A stretch of DNA of 64,000 bases from Streptomyces pyxinicus (GCF_024753135.1 NZ_JANUGP010000009.1:62001-126000), one strand, 5' to 3'. Positions 17,518-25,513 are shown, counted from the stretch's first letter. The notes: generated by a model from the letters alone, not told the origin. A program made the numbers and translations.

Positions 17518-17925
17518 ATGACGCCACTGCGGCGAACGCCCCACGAGATCGAGGGCGTGCAGCGGCTCGTCAGCCGCATGACGCGCTACGAGGCCCGGAT
17601 GCGTGCGGACGGCGTGCTGGACGAGAAGCAGTACGTCGGCTCCGTCGACGCCTGGGATCTCGGCCGGGCGTCGAAGATGGCCCGGTGGGGACTCGGGGCG
17701 CGCTACGGGTCTCTCCCGGAGGCCGAGTCCGCAGTCATCCAGGCCGGGCGGGCCGCCGCGCTGACCTACAAGTCATGGCAGGACTTCTCCGCCGGCTACA
17801 TCCTCGGCCGCTCCCTCCACTTCGACGAGGAGGAGTTCGGCGCCTGGTACCAGGACATGGTCAAGGCCCACCACATCCTGATGTCGACCCCCGACAGCCC
17901 CTGGCTCACCATTCCCTTCCGGTGA
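17518..17925 (+). CDS. DUF1266 protein, probably 5'-truncated
   Basis: About 135 residues from ATG 17518. The frame stays open upstream to a GTG at 17311, but that extension looks unrelated and basic, and neither start has a clear ribosome-binding site. The domain is typical DUF1266: DAWDLGRASKMARWGLG, YKSWQDFSAGYILGRSL, HFDEEEF and a C-terminal SPWLTIPF. DUF1266 proteins often sit beside RHS or type VII toxin genes and may be immunity-like; their function is unknown. The likely loss of the N-terminus suggests an older, partly decayed cassette displaced downstream by the newer toxin/immunity pair. Confidence 0.7.
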   Translation: MTPLRRTPHEIEGVQRLVSRMTRYEARMRADGVLDEKQYVGSVDAWDLGRASKMARWGLGARYGSLPEAESAVIQAGRAAALTYKSWQDFSAGYILGRSLHFDEEEFGAWYQDMVKAHHILMSTPDSPWLTIPFR

Positions 17926-17934
17926 GCCAGGGGC
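17897..17934 (+). terminator. Hairpin overlapping the DUF1266 stop codon
   Basis: A perfect 14-bp inverted repeat, GCCCCTGGCTCACC (17897-17910) and GGTGAGCCAGGGGC (17921-17934), has a 10-base loop. The TGA stop (17923-17925) lies inside the right arm. It separates two convergent genes and can serve both directions. Confidence 0.8.
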
Positions 17935-17944
17935 CGATCGCGCG

Positions 17945-18853
17945 TCAGTTCTCGGTCAACAGCTCAGTGGCGTCGGTGGCGTGTACGGCTCGCTGGGCCC
18001 AGACTTCGAGCTGGTCGAGGTCGGTGCAGGCTGCCACGCGTTCGCGTACGTGGTCCGGCACCGGGATGCCGCGCCACTCCAGGATGCGGAGGGTCATCTC
18101 CCGCCGGTCCTCGATACGACCTCGCTCAAGCCCTTGTTCCAGTCCCTGTTCGCGTCCTTCTTCGCGTACCTGTTCGGCGAGTGGGTGTCGCCAGAAGTAC
18201 TGGATGGCCGTCATGAGGTCCCTCCACATGTGCTTGGCCTGGGGGTCTGTCAGGCAGGAGTCGATGAACTGCACGAAGACTGCGGCGGTGTCGGTGTCGA
18301 TGGTCCGCAGGGCGGCTGCCAGGGATTCCAGTATGGCGGGAGCCTGGGGGCCGCGTCCGTGTGTCATGGCCGAGAGCACCGCGAGGGGGACGTCGCGTTC
18401 GGCCTGGCGTTCATCCGTGATGACGGGGACGTTGTCGGGGCCGAGGACGAGGGGGCGTACGGTCAGCGAGTGCCAGTCCCGGAAGCCGAAGCGGATGGGG
18501 CGGGAGGCCCATGCGGCGGTCTTGCTGCTCTGGGTGATGACGATGAGCACCGGCTCGCAGCGGTACTTCTCGTAGAGGTAGGAGAGGTAGTACGGCCAGC
18601 TGCCGCGTTTCCTCTCGTCGACCTTTCCCTGGGATTCCACGACGAGGAGGTAGGTGCCCTCGTCCGTCTCCGCGCGCAGCAGGGTGTCCACGCGGCGTTC
18701 GACAGGTTCGATCTCGGTGAGGTCCACGTTCAGGGCCGCGATCTCACGGGGTTCGGGGAAGGGCACGTGCAGCACCCTCTGTAACGCGCGCGTCAGCAGC
18801 GCCGGATCCTTCTGGAAGATCCGGTGCAACGCCTCGTGCGACGAGCCGACCAT
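17945..18853 (-). CDS. Rpn/PD-(D/E)XK-type nuclease-like protein
   Basis: 302 residues. ATG at 18853 was chosen because it follows GGAGAG at the right distance. The N-terminal half fits the Rpn/YadD recombination-promoting nuclease (PD-(D/E)XK) fold: a nuclease-core aspartate around RVDTLLRAETDEG, then LLVVESQGKVDERKRGSW with the E-x-Q active-site motif, then YYLSYLYEKYRCEPVLIVIT. The C-terminal third is a charged helix with EEGREQGLEQGLERGR repeats, a common coiled coil in this family. Streptomyces genomes carry many such paralogues; roles in DNA mobilisation or defence are suggested but unproven. Confidence 0.78.
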   Translation of the reverse strand: MVGSSHEALHRIFQKDPALLTRALQRVLHVPFPEPREIAALNVDLTEIEPVERRVDTLLRAETDEGTYLLVVESQGKVDERKRGSWPYYLSYLYEKYRCEPVLIVITQSSKTAAWASRPIRFGFRDWHSLTVRPLVLGPDNVPVITDERQAERDVPLAVLSAMTHGRGPQAPAILESLAAALRTIDTDTAAVFVQFIDSCLTDPQAKHMWRDLMTAIQYFWRHPLAEQVREEGREQGLEQGLERGRIEDRREMTLRILEWRGIPVPDHVRERVAACTDLDQLEVWAQRAVHATDATELLTEN

Positions 18854-18896
18854 CAGCTCTCCTTTCGGTACGACTCCGTACGCCGTGATCAACGAG

Positions 18897-19307
18897 CTAG
18901 GCCGCCGCAAGTTCGCACCAGACGAATTTGCCGTGGTCCCGGAACCGGGCGGAGGGCTGCCAGCCCCAGTAGTCGGCACAGGCCACGACCAGGCCGAGCC
19001 CACGCCCGCCCTCCAGCCCGGCGGCCTGCTCCAGCGGCTTGGGAGGCGGTGGCGGGGCGGGGTCGGTGTCCCAGGCCCCGATCCAGACCACCCCGTGCGG
19101 GGTGCGGCGCACCCTGAGTGCGGCGGGGCCCTTGGTGTGCCGTACGGCGTTGGAGACCAGCTCCGTGGCCAGCAGCTCGGCGGTGTCCACGAGCCCGATC
19201 AGGCCGTGCAGGGTGAGGATGACGCGCAGGGTGCGGCGGCAGATGGTGACCGCTCTGGGGTCGTTGGGGATGTAGAGGGTGTAGTCCCAGGGCTCGGTTT
19301 CGGGCAT
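18897..19307 (-). CDS. RsbW-like ATP-binding protein (HATPase_c_2)
   Basis: 136 residues forming a single GHKL ATPase domain of the anti-sigma/serine-kinase type. The N-box is ELLATELVSNAVRHTKG, the G1-like region is GAWDTDPA, and the G2 region is GGRGLGLV. There is no transmembrane or receiver domain. In Streptomyces such orphan ATPases are typically encoded next to XRE-DUF5753/DUF397 genes, exactly as here, where it lies divergent from that pair. A regulatory role through partner switching is likely; the substrate is unknown. Confidence 0.88.
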   Translation of the reverse strand: MPETEPWDYTLYIPNDPRAVTICRRTLRVILTLHGLIGLVDTAELLATELVSNAVRHTKGPAALRVRRTPHGVVWIGAWDTDPAPPPPPKPLEQAAGLEGGRGLGLVVACADYWGWQPSARFRDHGKFVWCELAAA

Positions 19308-19415
19308 GCGGCATCAACTCCGAGGAGATGAAATGGATTTGGTGCAGCGCAGGGTGGCATCGCCGCAGGACGCGGTGCACTTCCGCAGGGTGTGCGTTGC
19401 ATCACCGACGGTAGG

Positions 19416-19455
19416 GCCATAATTTGGGACCACGCAAGTCGTTGCCATAATCTGC
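19416..19455 (+). promoter_or_regulatory. Candidate promoter/operator of the XRE gene
   Basis: A direct repeat GCCATAAT-TTG (19416-19426) and GCCATAAT-CTG (19445-19455), spaced 29 bp, stands out in this GC-rich DNA. The second copy supplies a -10-like CATAAT (19446-19451) with TTGGGA (19424-19429) 16 bp upstream. The repeated element could be an autoregulatory operator. Confidence 0.45.
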
Positions 19456-19489
19456 CTCCGAACGAGGTCTGGTTGCGCGGGAGGAAGAC

Positions 19490-20341
19490 ATGGCGCGCAG
19501 GAAAGAAGCCACGGCACGCCAGGCACGCCTGGGGTCCGAGCTACGGAAACTACGTGAGGCCGCAGGGCTCAAGGGTCGTGAAGCCGCCGCACTGCTCGGG
19601 ACGGACTCCACGCAGATCAGTCAGATCGAGTTCGGTACGGCGGGAGTGAGCAGTGAGCGCGTGCGACGGCTGGCCGCTCACTATGCCTGCTCGGACACCG
19701 AATTGATCGACGCGCTGGTGGCCATGGCCGTGGACCGGACGTGCGGCTGGTGGGAGGAGTACCGGGGCTCGCTGCCCAACTCGTTCCTGGACCTATCCGA
19801 GCTGGAACATCACGCCAGGTTTCGCTGGGACGTGGACTTCCTGCACGTGCCCGGCCTTCTTCAGACCGAGGAGTACGCGCGCGCCCTCTTCTCGTACGTG
19901 AACCCGGACTTCCCGGGCAGCGAACTGGAGCGCCGAGTGGAGCACCGCATGAGGAGGAAGGTCATCATCGAGCGCCCCGACCCGGTCCCGTACGAGGCTC
20001 TCGTCCATGAGGCGGCGCTACGCATCAGGGTCGGTGACCGGGCCGCCACGCGAGCGCAGCTCAAGCGCGTCCTGGAATTGTCCGATGCCGACCACGTCAC
20101 CGTGCGAGTCATCCCCTTCGAGCTGGACTCGTTCGCCGGTGCGGGCAGCGCCATGGTGTACGCGGGCGGTCCCGTCCCGCAGTTGGACACCGTGGTACGC
20201 GACGGCCCCCACGGCACGCTCCTCATTGACGCCGAAGCCCAACTCAGCCGCTTTCGAACGCTCTTCCGTAAGATGGAAGCGGTGTCACTCGAACCTGAGC
20301 GTTCCCGTGACTTCATCCGCAAGCTGGCGAAGGAGCTATGA
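19490..20341 (+). CDS. XRE-family regulator with DUF5753
   Basis: 283 residues. The N-terminal helix-turn-helix (about 14-68: LRKLREAAGLKGREAAALLGTDSTQISQIE, quoted in parts: LRKLREAAG, TDSTQISQIEFG) is followed by the DUF5753 domain (about 100-280; FLHVPGLLQTEEYARAL and the RVIPFELDSFAG region). ATG follows GGGAGGAAG. It overlaps the DUF397 gene by 4 bp (ATGA). This is the BldB/AbaA-type regulator-partner arrangement abundant in Streptomyces, with an RsbW-like ATPase divergent upstream. Target genes are unknown. Confidence 0.93.
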   Translation: MARRKEATARQARLGSELRKLREAAGLKGREAAALLGTDSTQISQIEFGTAGVSSERVRRLAAHYACSDTELIDALVAMAVDRTCGWWEEYRGSLPNSFLDLSELEHHARFRWDVDFLHVPGLLQTEEYARALFSYVNPDFPGSELERRVEHRMRRKVIIERPDPVPYEALVHEAALRIRVGDRAATRAQLKRVLELSDADHVTVRVIPFELDSFAGAGSAMVYAGGPVPQLDTVVRDGPHGTLLIDAEAQLSRFRTLFRKMEAVSLEPERSRDFIRKLAKEL

Positions 20342-20547
20342 GGCGCATCATGACAACCACCTGCACATGGCGGAAGTCGTCCTACTCCGGCGGCGGCGAG
20401 GGCAACGCCTGCGTCGAAGTCGCCGACCTGGACACCCATGCAGCCGTCCGCGACTCCAAAGCCCCCCGCCGAGCCACCCTCACCTTCCCGGTCTCCGCCT
20501 TCGCCCCCTTCATCAACGCCCTGAAGGATCCGCGCGCCGGCCGGTGA
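20338..20547 (+). CDS. DUF397 small partner protein
   Basis: 69 residues with the DUF397 signature: WRKSSYSGG, then CVEVADL, VRDSKAP and a C-terminal FINALK. The start overlaps the XRE-DUF5753 stop, indicating translational coupling. DUF397 proteins are small partners of XRE-DUF5753 regulators; some pairs have been described as toxin-antitoxin-like. A second in-frame ATG four codons in (20350) also fits the family start. Confidence 0.93.
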   Translation: MRRIMTTTCTWRKSSYSGGGEGNACVEVADLDTHAAVRDSKAPRRATLTFPVSAFAPFINALKDPRAGR

Positions 20548-20575
20548 GGCCGGCAGTCGGAAGAACCCCGCGCCT

Positions 20576-21178
20576 CTAGTCGGCGTCCTTGCCGACCTCG
20601 GCGTCCGTGGCGTCCCCGCCGTCGTCGAAGTACGCGTCCAGCACCGCGTCCAACTCCGCGTCCCACTCCGCGAAGCGCGAGCGGGACGTGGCCTCGATCT
20701 CGATCGGGTACCAGCGGTTGTCCGGGGTGTGGACGGTGACCGTGTAGCGCTTGCCGAAGCGAGGGGTCTCCGTCTCCACCGCGGCGATCTCGTCCCAGCG
20801 GAACTCGCAGGACTCCTCGTCGAGGCGCAGGCGGACGCCCTTCGCGTCGGCCTCGATCCTCGCCCGGCGGTCGGCCGCCTCGAAGACCGGCCCGTCGGAA
20901 GAAGCCTCCGCGTCCGACTCCGACTCCGACTCCGACTCCGAAGCCGACACCGAGTCCGAGTCCGAGTCCGATTTCGGATCCGGTGCCGAGTCCGAAGGCT
21001 CCTCCGCCGAGTCCTCCGGCTCCCCGGCACCCGCCCCGGGCCCCGCCTGCGTCGGCACCGGGGCCGGCGTCGTGAGGCCCGGGATGAAGGCCGGGTCGAA
21101 GCCGGCGCCCGTCAGGGGCTCGGGCTTCGCGGGCTCGGTCTCCGACGGCTTGCTGCTCGCTCCTATGCGCTGCTCCAC
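20576..21178 (-). CDS. Unknown acidic protein with Ser/Asp/Glu repeat
   Basis: About 200 residues from a GTG at 21178; the frame is open to 21244, but the upstream part lacks a ribosome-binding site. The N-terminal half is disordered, with Pro/Ala-rich sequence and a run of alternating Ser-Asp and Ser-Glu (about residues 68-90). The C-terminal half (about 100-175) looks like a small beta-rich, PH-like domain (GVRLRLDEES; FRWDEIAAVETE; YTVTVHTPDNRWYPIEIEA). No transmembrane helix. Function unknown. Confidence 0.72.
   Translation of the reverse strand: MEQRIGASSKPSETEPAKPEPLTGAGFDPAFIPGLTTPAPVPTQAGPGAGAGEPEDSAEEPSDSAPDPKSDSDSDSVSASESESESESDAEASSDGPVFEAADRRARIEADAKGVRLRLDEESCEFRWDEIAAVETETPRFGKRYTVTVHTPDNRWYPIEIEATSRSRFAEWDAELDAVLDAYFDDGGDATDAEVGKDAD
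20913..20975. repeat. Hexanucleotide repeat encoding Ser-Asp / Ser-Glu runs
   Basis: Runs of TCCGAC followed by TCCGAG-type units with little interruption, in frame in the minus-strand acidic protein. The pattern is slippage-prone and may vary between strains. Confidence 0.8.
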
Positions 21179-21251
21179 GGCGGCAGTATGGACGACGATC
21201 CTGTGCCGGAACCAGTCGGACCGCCCATCCCGTGCCTCACACACGCCACGT

Positions 21252-22727
21252 TCACACGAACACGCTCACCACAGCCGCCACCGCGAACCCGGCCACGGAC
21301 AGCACCGATTCCAGGACCGTCCAGGTCTTGAGGGTGTCGCGTTCGCTGATGCCGAAGTACTTGGCGACCATCCAGAAACCGCCGTCGTTGACGTGCGAGG
21401 CGAAGATGGAGCCGGCCGAGATGGCCATGATGACGAGGGCGACGAAGGCCTGCGAGTGGTGGCCCTCGGTGAGGAGGGGGGCGACGATGCCCGCCGTCGT
21501 GACGATCGCGACCGTCGCCGAGCCCTGGGCGACCCGCAGGACCAGGGAGATCAGGTAGGCCAGGACGATCACCGGGAGGCCCACGCCGTGGAAGGTGTCC
21601 GAGAGGGCCTGGGCCACGCCGCTCGCCTTGAGGACGGCGCCGAAGACCCCGCCCGCGCCGACGACCAGCAGGATGTTGCCGACCGGCTTCAGGGACGACG
21701 TCGACACCGACTCCAGGGACTTGCGGGACCAGCCGCGGCGGATGCCGAGGAGGTAGTAGGCGAGCAGGAGGGCGAGGGTGAGGGCGACGAAGGGGTGGCC
21801 GAAGAACTCCAGCACCGAGCGGGCCGGCGACGGGTCCAGCGCGATGGAGGAGAAGGTCGCCGCGAGGATCAGGACCAGCGGGGTGCCGATGAGGGCGAGG
21901 ACCGTGGCGAGCGGTACCGGCTTCTCCCGCGGCTCCACCCCCTGCGCGCGCTGCTCGGCGACGACCGCCTGCCGCGCCTCCTCCGCGGCCTCGACCATGT
22001 CCTGCGGTACGGCGACGAAGATCCGCTTGCCGACCCAGGCGGAGTAGGCCCATGCGGCGAGCACGGCCGGGATGCCGCAGACGACGCCCATCAGGATGAC
22101 CCAGCCGAGCTGCACGTGCAGCAGACCGGCGGCGGCGACCGGGCCGGGGTGCGGGGGCAGGAAGGCGTGGGTCATGGACAGGCCCGCGAGGAGCGGCAGG
22201 CAGTAGAGGAGGATCGACTTGCCGCCGCGCTTGGCCGCCGCGTAGACGAGCGGCGCCAGGACGAAGATGCCGACGTCGAAGAAGACCGGGATGCCGAAGA
22301 TCAGGCCGGTCAGCCCCATGGCGAGCGGGGCGCGTTCCTCGCCGAAGAGACCCAGCAGCCGGCCGGCCAGTACCTCGGCGCCGCCGCTGACCTCCAGGAT
22401 CGCGCCGAGCATCGTGCCCAGGCCGATGATGATCGCGACGTGGCCGAGGATGCCGCCCATGCCGGACTCGATGGTGGAGACGGCGTCGGAGCGCTGCACG
22501 GTGCCGAAGAGTTCGGTGACCGACAGTCCCGCCAGCAGGCCGACGGCTATGGAGACGGCGAGCAGCGCCACGAAGGGCTGCAACCGCACCTTGATGATCA
22601 GGAACAGGAGCAGGGCGATACCGAGGGCGGCGACGGTGAGCAGGGCCGGGGTGCCGTCGAAGAGGAGGAGCAGGCCGCCGGTGTGCGGGGGTGCGGCGGG
22701 GGCGGACGCGGCGAGCGGGACGGACAT
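21252..22727 (-). CDS. GntP-family permease (gluconate / D-amino acid type)
   Basis: A 491-residue, very hydrophobic transporter with about 12-14 membrane segments and GntP-family landmarks: GLGTMLGAILEVSGGAEVLA, FGIPVFFDVGIFVLAPLVY, THAFLPPHPGPVAAA and the C-terminal SATVAIVTTAGIVAPL. Members carry gluconate, related sugar acids or D-serine by proton symport. It is the most downstream gene of the minus-strand group RidA, IclR, PfkB. The neighbouring D-amino-acid enzymes make either a sugar acid or a D-amino acid plausible. ATG at 22727. Confidence 0.9.
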   Translation of the reverse strand: MSVPLAASAPAAPPHTGGLLLLFDGTPALLTVAALGIALLLFLIIKVRLQPFVALLAVSIAVGLLAGLSVTELFGTVQRSDAVSTIESGMGGILGHVAIIIGLGTMLGAILEVSGGAEVLAGRLLGLFGEERAPLAMGLTGLIFGIPVFFDVGIFVLAPLVYAAAKRGGKSILLYCLPLLAGLSMTHAFLPPHPGPVAAAGLLHVQLGWVILMGVVCGIPAVLAAWAYSAWVGKRIFVAVPQDMVEAAEEARQAVVAEQRAQGVEPREKPVPLATVLALIGTPLVLILAATFSSIALDPSPARSVLEFFGHPFVALTLALLLAYYLLGIRRGWSRKSLESVSTSSLKPVGNILLVVGAGGVFGAVLKASGVAQALSDTFHGVGLPVIVLAYLISLVLRVAQGSATVAIVTTAGIVAPLLTEGHHSQAFVALVIMAISAGSIFASHVNDGGFWMVAKYFGISERDTLKTWTVLESVLSVAGFAVAAVVSVFV

Positions 22728-22853
22728 ACGGGGGTCCTCTGGGTAAGAGCATGCTGCTTTCGGGCAGGGGGGATCGCGGCACGGCGGCCCGAAGCGAGTG
22801 GCGGGCCGCCGTGCCGTGATGAACGGCGTGCGGGGGGTGCGGGAGAGGGCTGC

Positions 22854-23264
22854 TCAGCCGAGTACGGCGAGCGCGTCGATCTCGATGAGGAGGCCGGCCG
22901 GGAGCCCGACGTAGACCGTCGTGCGGGCGGCGGGCGGCTGGGTGAGGCCCTGCTCCTCGAAGTAGGTGTTGTAGATGTCGTTCATCTCGGCGAAGTGGTC
23001 GACGTCGGTCAGGTAGACGCGGATCATCAGCACGTCGTCCCAGCTCGCGCCGCCCTCCTCCAGGATCGCCTTGACGTTGGCCAGGGTCTGGAGGGTCTGT
23101 TCGCGCAGGGCAGGGCCGGCCGGCGTCGGGGGCTTGCCCTCCTCGGCGGGCAGGAAGCCGACCTGGCCGGCGACCTGGAGGATGTTGCCCTTCTTCACGC
23201 CGTGCGAGAACTTGGCGGGCGGGGTGGTGTGGGTCTTCGGGGTGAGCGCGGTCTTGTCCGTCAT
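22854..23264 (-). CDS. RidA-family (YjgF/YER057c/UK114) deaminase
   Basis: 136 residues with the RidA fold signature (GNILQVAGQVGFLP; LANVKAILEEGG; DVLMIRVYLTD; ARTTVYVGLPAGLLIEIDA). The conserved substrate-binding Arg (in AARTTV) and Glu (IEID) are present. RidA hydrolyses reactive enamines/imines released by PLP enzymes such as serine/threonine dehydratases, which fits the adjacent D-serine-deaminase-like gene. ATG at 23264 overlaps the IclR stop by 4 bp, so the two are translationally coupled. Confidence 0.92.
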   Translation of the reverse strand: MTDKTALTPKTHTTPPAKFSHGVKKGNILQVAGQVGFLPAEEGKPPTPAGPALREQTLQTLANVKAILEEGGASWDDVLMIRVYLTDVDHFAEMNDIYNTYFEEQGLTQPPAARTTVYVGLPAGLLIEIDALAVLG

Positions 23265-24022
23265 GCGGGGTCCCTTACTGGTGTTCTGCCGGAGTACTCG
23301 CCGCTGATGTCGTCCGCCGTACGGCGCACCAGCGGGAGCAGGGTGAGGAGTTCCTCGGCGGTGACGACGACGTTCGGCGCGGACACCGACATCGCGGCGA
23401 CCACCCGGCCGTCGGCGCCGCGGACGGGGGCCGCGACGCAGTTGATGGACTCCTCGTGGCCACCGAGGTCGGTGGCCCAGCCCTGTTCGCGCACCAGTTC
23501 CAACTCCCGCAGGAAAGCGGTGGCGTTGGCGGTGGAACGGGCCGTGTAGAGGGGGTAGTCGAGCTTGTCCGCGAGGGCCCGGCGCTCGGCTTCGGGGAGG
23601 TCGGCCAGCAGCAGCTTGGCGACGGCGGCGACCGTGATGGCGACGGGCTTGCCGATCCGCGAGTACATGCGCACCGGGTAGCGGCTCTCGACCTTGTCGA
23701 TGTAGAGGACCTCGTTCTCCTCGTGCACGGCGAGGTGGACGGTGTGCCCGGTCTGCTCGTTGAGGCGTACGAGGTGGGGGTGCGCGATCTCGCGGATGTC
23801 GAGGTTCTCCATGGCCTCCTGGGCGAGCGCGAAGAGGCGGGCGCCGAGTCGGTAGCGCTGGTCGGACTGGCGGTAGACCAGGCCGTGTTCGTGCAGGGTG
23901 CGCAGGAGGCGCAGGGCCGTGGACTTGTGGACGCCGAGCCGGTCGGCGACCTGGCCGAGGTCGGCGGGGCCCTCGGCGAGCAGCGGCAGGATGCTCAGGG
24001 CGCGGTCGACGGTCTGACTCAT
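23261..24022 (-). CDS. IclR-family transcriptional regulator
   Basis: 253 residues from ATG 24022. The N-terminal winged helix (about 1-65: SILPLLAEGPADLGQVADRL; VHKSTALRLLRTL) is followed by the IclR effector domain (about 80-250: AHPHLVRLNEQTGHTVHLAV; GKPVAITVAAVAKLLLADLP; VREQGWATDLGGHEESINCV). It overlaps RidA downstream and the kinase upstream by 4 bp each. It probably controls this operon and the divergent one through the palindrome in the 25399-25533 gap. Confidence 0.95.
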   Translation of the reverse strand: MSQTVDRALSILPLLAEGPADLGQVADRLGVHKSTALRLLRTLHEHGLVYRQSDQRYRLGARLFALAQEAMENLDIREIAHPHLVRLNEQTGHTVHLAVHEENEVLYIDKVESRYPVRMYSRIGKPVAITVAAVAKLLLADLPEAERRALADKLDYPLYTARSTANATAFLRELELVREQGWATDLGGHEESINCVAAPVRGADGRVVAAMSVSAPNVVVTAEELLTLLPLVRRTADDISGEYSGRTPVRDPA

Positions 24023-25398
24023 GGGGTGTTCGCCTCCTCGGGGGGCCTGTCGGCTTGTGTCCAGCCGGGGCCGAGTCGAAGTCTCCCCCATGCGGTGTCG
24101 TCGAGGGCGGCCAGGCGGTCGGCGTGGTCCCGGGCGGGCGGGACGGCGAGGTCGCCGGGGGTGGTGAGGGCGGCGGCGGCCATGAGGTGCCCGTACCGGA
24201 GCCGGTCGCGCACGGGCAGCCCGCGCAGGGTGGCGGAGAGGAACCCGGCGGCGAAGGCGTCCCCGGCGCCGGTCGTCGCCACGACGTCGACCACGAGGGC
24301 CCGCTGGAAGGTGGCCCGGCGTGCGGCGGCCCCCCGGCCCAGCGGCACCGCCGGGGCACCTGCCCCTCCGGGAGCATCGGCAACCGGATACGACGAAACG
24401 GCCGCCCCTGCGAGACCATCAGCAGCCGGACACGACGAGACACCCGACCCTCCGAGACCATCAGCAGCCCGATACGACGAGCCGCCCGACCCTCCGAAAC
24501 CATCAGCAGCCCGACACGACGAGCCGCCCACCCCTCCCAGGCCACCGACAGCCGGATAGGGCGAGGCGTCCGCCCCCCGCGCCGGAACGCCCGCCCCTCC
24601 CGCGGCATCGGCGACCCCGCGCCCCGGCTCGCCGCCGCCCCCCGCGTCCTCGTCGCGCTCGAACGCCGTGGCTCCCCCCGCGCCCTGCTTCACCACCACC
24701 ACGCGCGGCTCGGGCAGCGCGTCGCTGATCGCCCGCGGGCCCCCCGTCACTCCCCAGGCCTGCTCCGCCTCGTCCTCCCCCACGAACACGATGTCGGCCG
24801 CCCTGGCCAGGTCGAGCAGGATTCCGGGGCCGTCGGAGGACCGCCACAGACCCGGCCGGTGGTTGACGTCGAAGGAGATCAGGGGGCGGTCGGCGGCGGG
24901 GCGCAGCAGGTGCCGTACCAGCTCCCGGCACCCGGCGGAGAGCGCCGGCGTGATCCCCGACAGGTGCAGCACCCGGCACGCCCGGGCCGCCGCCAGGTCC
25001 ACGGTGTCCGGGGACATGGCCGACGCGGCCGAGCCCGCCCGGTAGTACGCCACCTCGTGCGCGGCCGTGGCCCGGTCGGCGGCCGTGCGGAAGTAGACGC
25101 CCGTCGGCCGGTCCGGGTCCCGGCGGACGTGGGTGACGTCGACGCCGTACCCGGCGATCCGCTCCACCAGGTGGTCGCCGAAGGCGTCGGTGCCGACCCG
25201 GCCGACCCAGCGCGCGGTGTGGCCGTGCGCGGCGAGGACGCAGGCCACGTTGGACTCGGCGCCGCCGATGCCGCGCGCGAAGGAGGAGACGTCGGCGAGG
25301 CGGCCGGGGGAGGTGGGCAGGAAGGTGACCATGGACTCGCCGAGCGCGACGACATCCACGACGTCCGGGGCGGCGCTGGTCTGTCCGTCGGCGGTCAC
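24019..25398 (-). CDS. PfkB-family sugar kinase (KDG-kinase-like) with repeat insertion
   Basis: 459 residues from GTG 25398. It has the PfkB signatures: GGAESNVACVLAAHG near the N-terminus, FDVNHRPGLWRS and, near the C-terminus, VVATTGAGDAFAAGF with the catalytic Asp. It is closest in layout to 2-keto-3-deoxygluconate kinases, consistent with a GntP permease in the operon. The protein is about 120 residues longer than usual. The excess is mostly a Gly/Ser/Ala-rich insertion (about 250-350) just before the TGAGD motif, made of tandem 14-residue units. Whether the enzyme stays active is not evident. The last four bases overlap the IclR start. Confidence 0.88.
   Translation of the reverse strand: MTADGQTSAAPDVVDVVALGESMVTFLPTSPGRLADVSSFARGIGGAESNVACVLAAHGHTARWVGRVGTDAFGDHLVERIAGYGVDVTHVRRDPDRPTGVYFRTAADRATAAHEVAYYRAGSAASAMSPDTVDLAAARACRVLHLSGITPALSAGCRELVRHLLRPAADRPLISFDVNHRPGLWRSSDGPGILLDLARAADIVFVGEDEAEQAWGVTGGPRAISDALPEPRVVVVKQGAGGATAFERDEDAGGGGEPGRGVADAAGGAGVPARGADASPYPAVGGLGGVGGSSCRAADGFGGSGGSSYRAADGLGGSGVSSCPAADGLAGAAVSSYPVADAPGGAGAPAVPLGRGAAARRATFQRALVVDVVATTGAGDAFAAGFLSATLRGLPVRDRLRYGHLMAAAALTTPGDLAVPPARDHADRLAALDDTAWGRLRLGPGWTQADRPPEEANTP
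24373..24582. repeat. 42-bp tandem repeat, about 5 copies, inside PfkB gene
   Basis: Copies begin at about 24373, 24415, 24457, 24499 and 24541, exactly 42 bp apart. The three middle ones are nearly identical, with core ACCATCAGCAGCC; the outer ones are diverged. Each encodes a 14-residue unit like AADGLGGSGVSSCP, so the reading frame is kept. Confidence 0.9.
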
Positions 25399-25494
25399 GA
25401 TGGTGGTGGCTCCTCTTCCGGTACCGGCGCCGCGGCTTCGTTGACCGCGTGTTGGCCGAGATGTTAGACAGCAGTAAGCGATATACGCAATGGG

Positions 25495-25513
25495 TGTTGC
25501 ACGTTTCGCAACA
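25495..25513. promoter_or_regulatory. Palindrome between divergent operons, candidate IclR operator
   Basis: TGTTGC and GCAACA form perfect 6-bp arms around a 7-base centre, 20 bp before the PLP-enzyme start and about 97 bp before the kinase start. The site lies in the only intergenic gap shared by both halves of the island. Confidence 0.5.
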
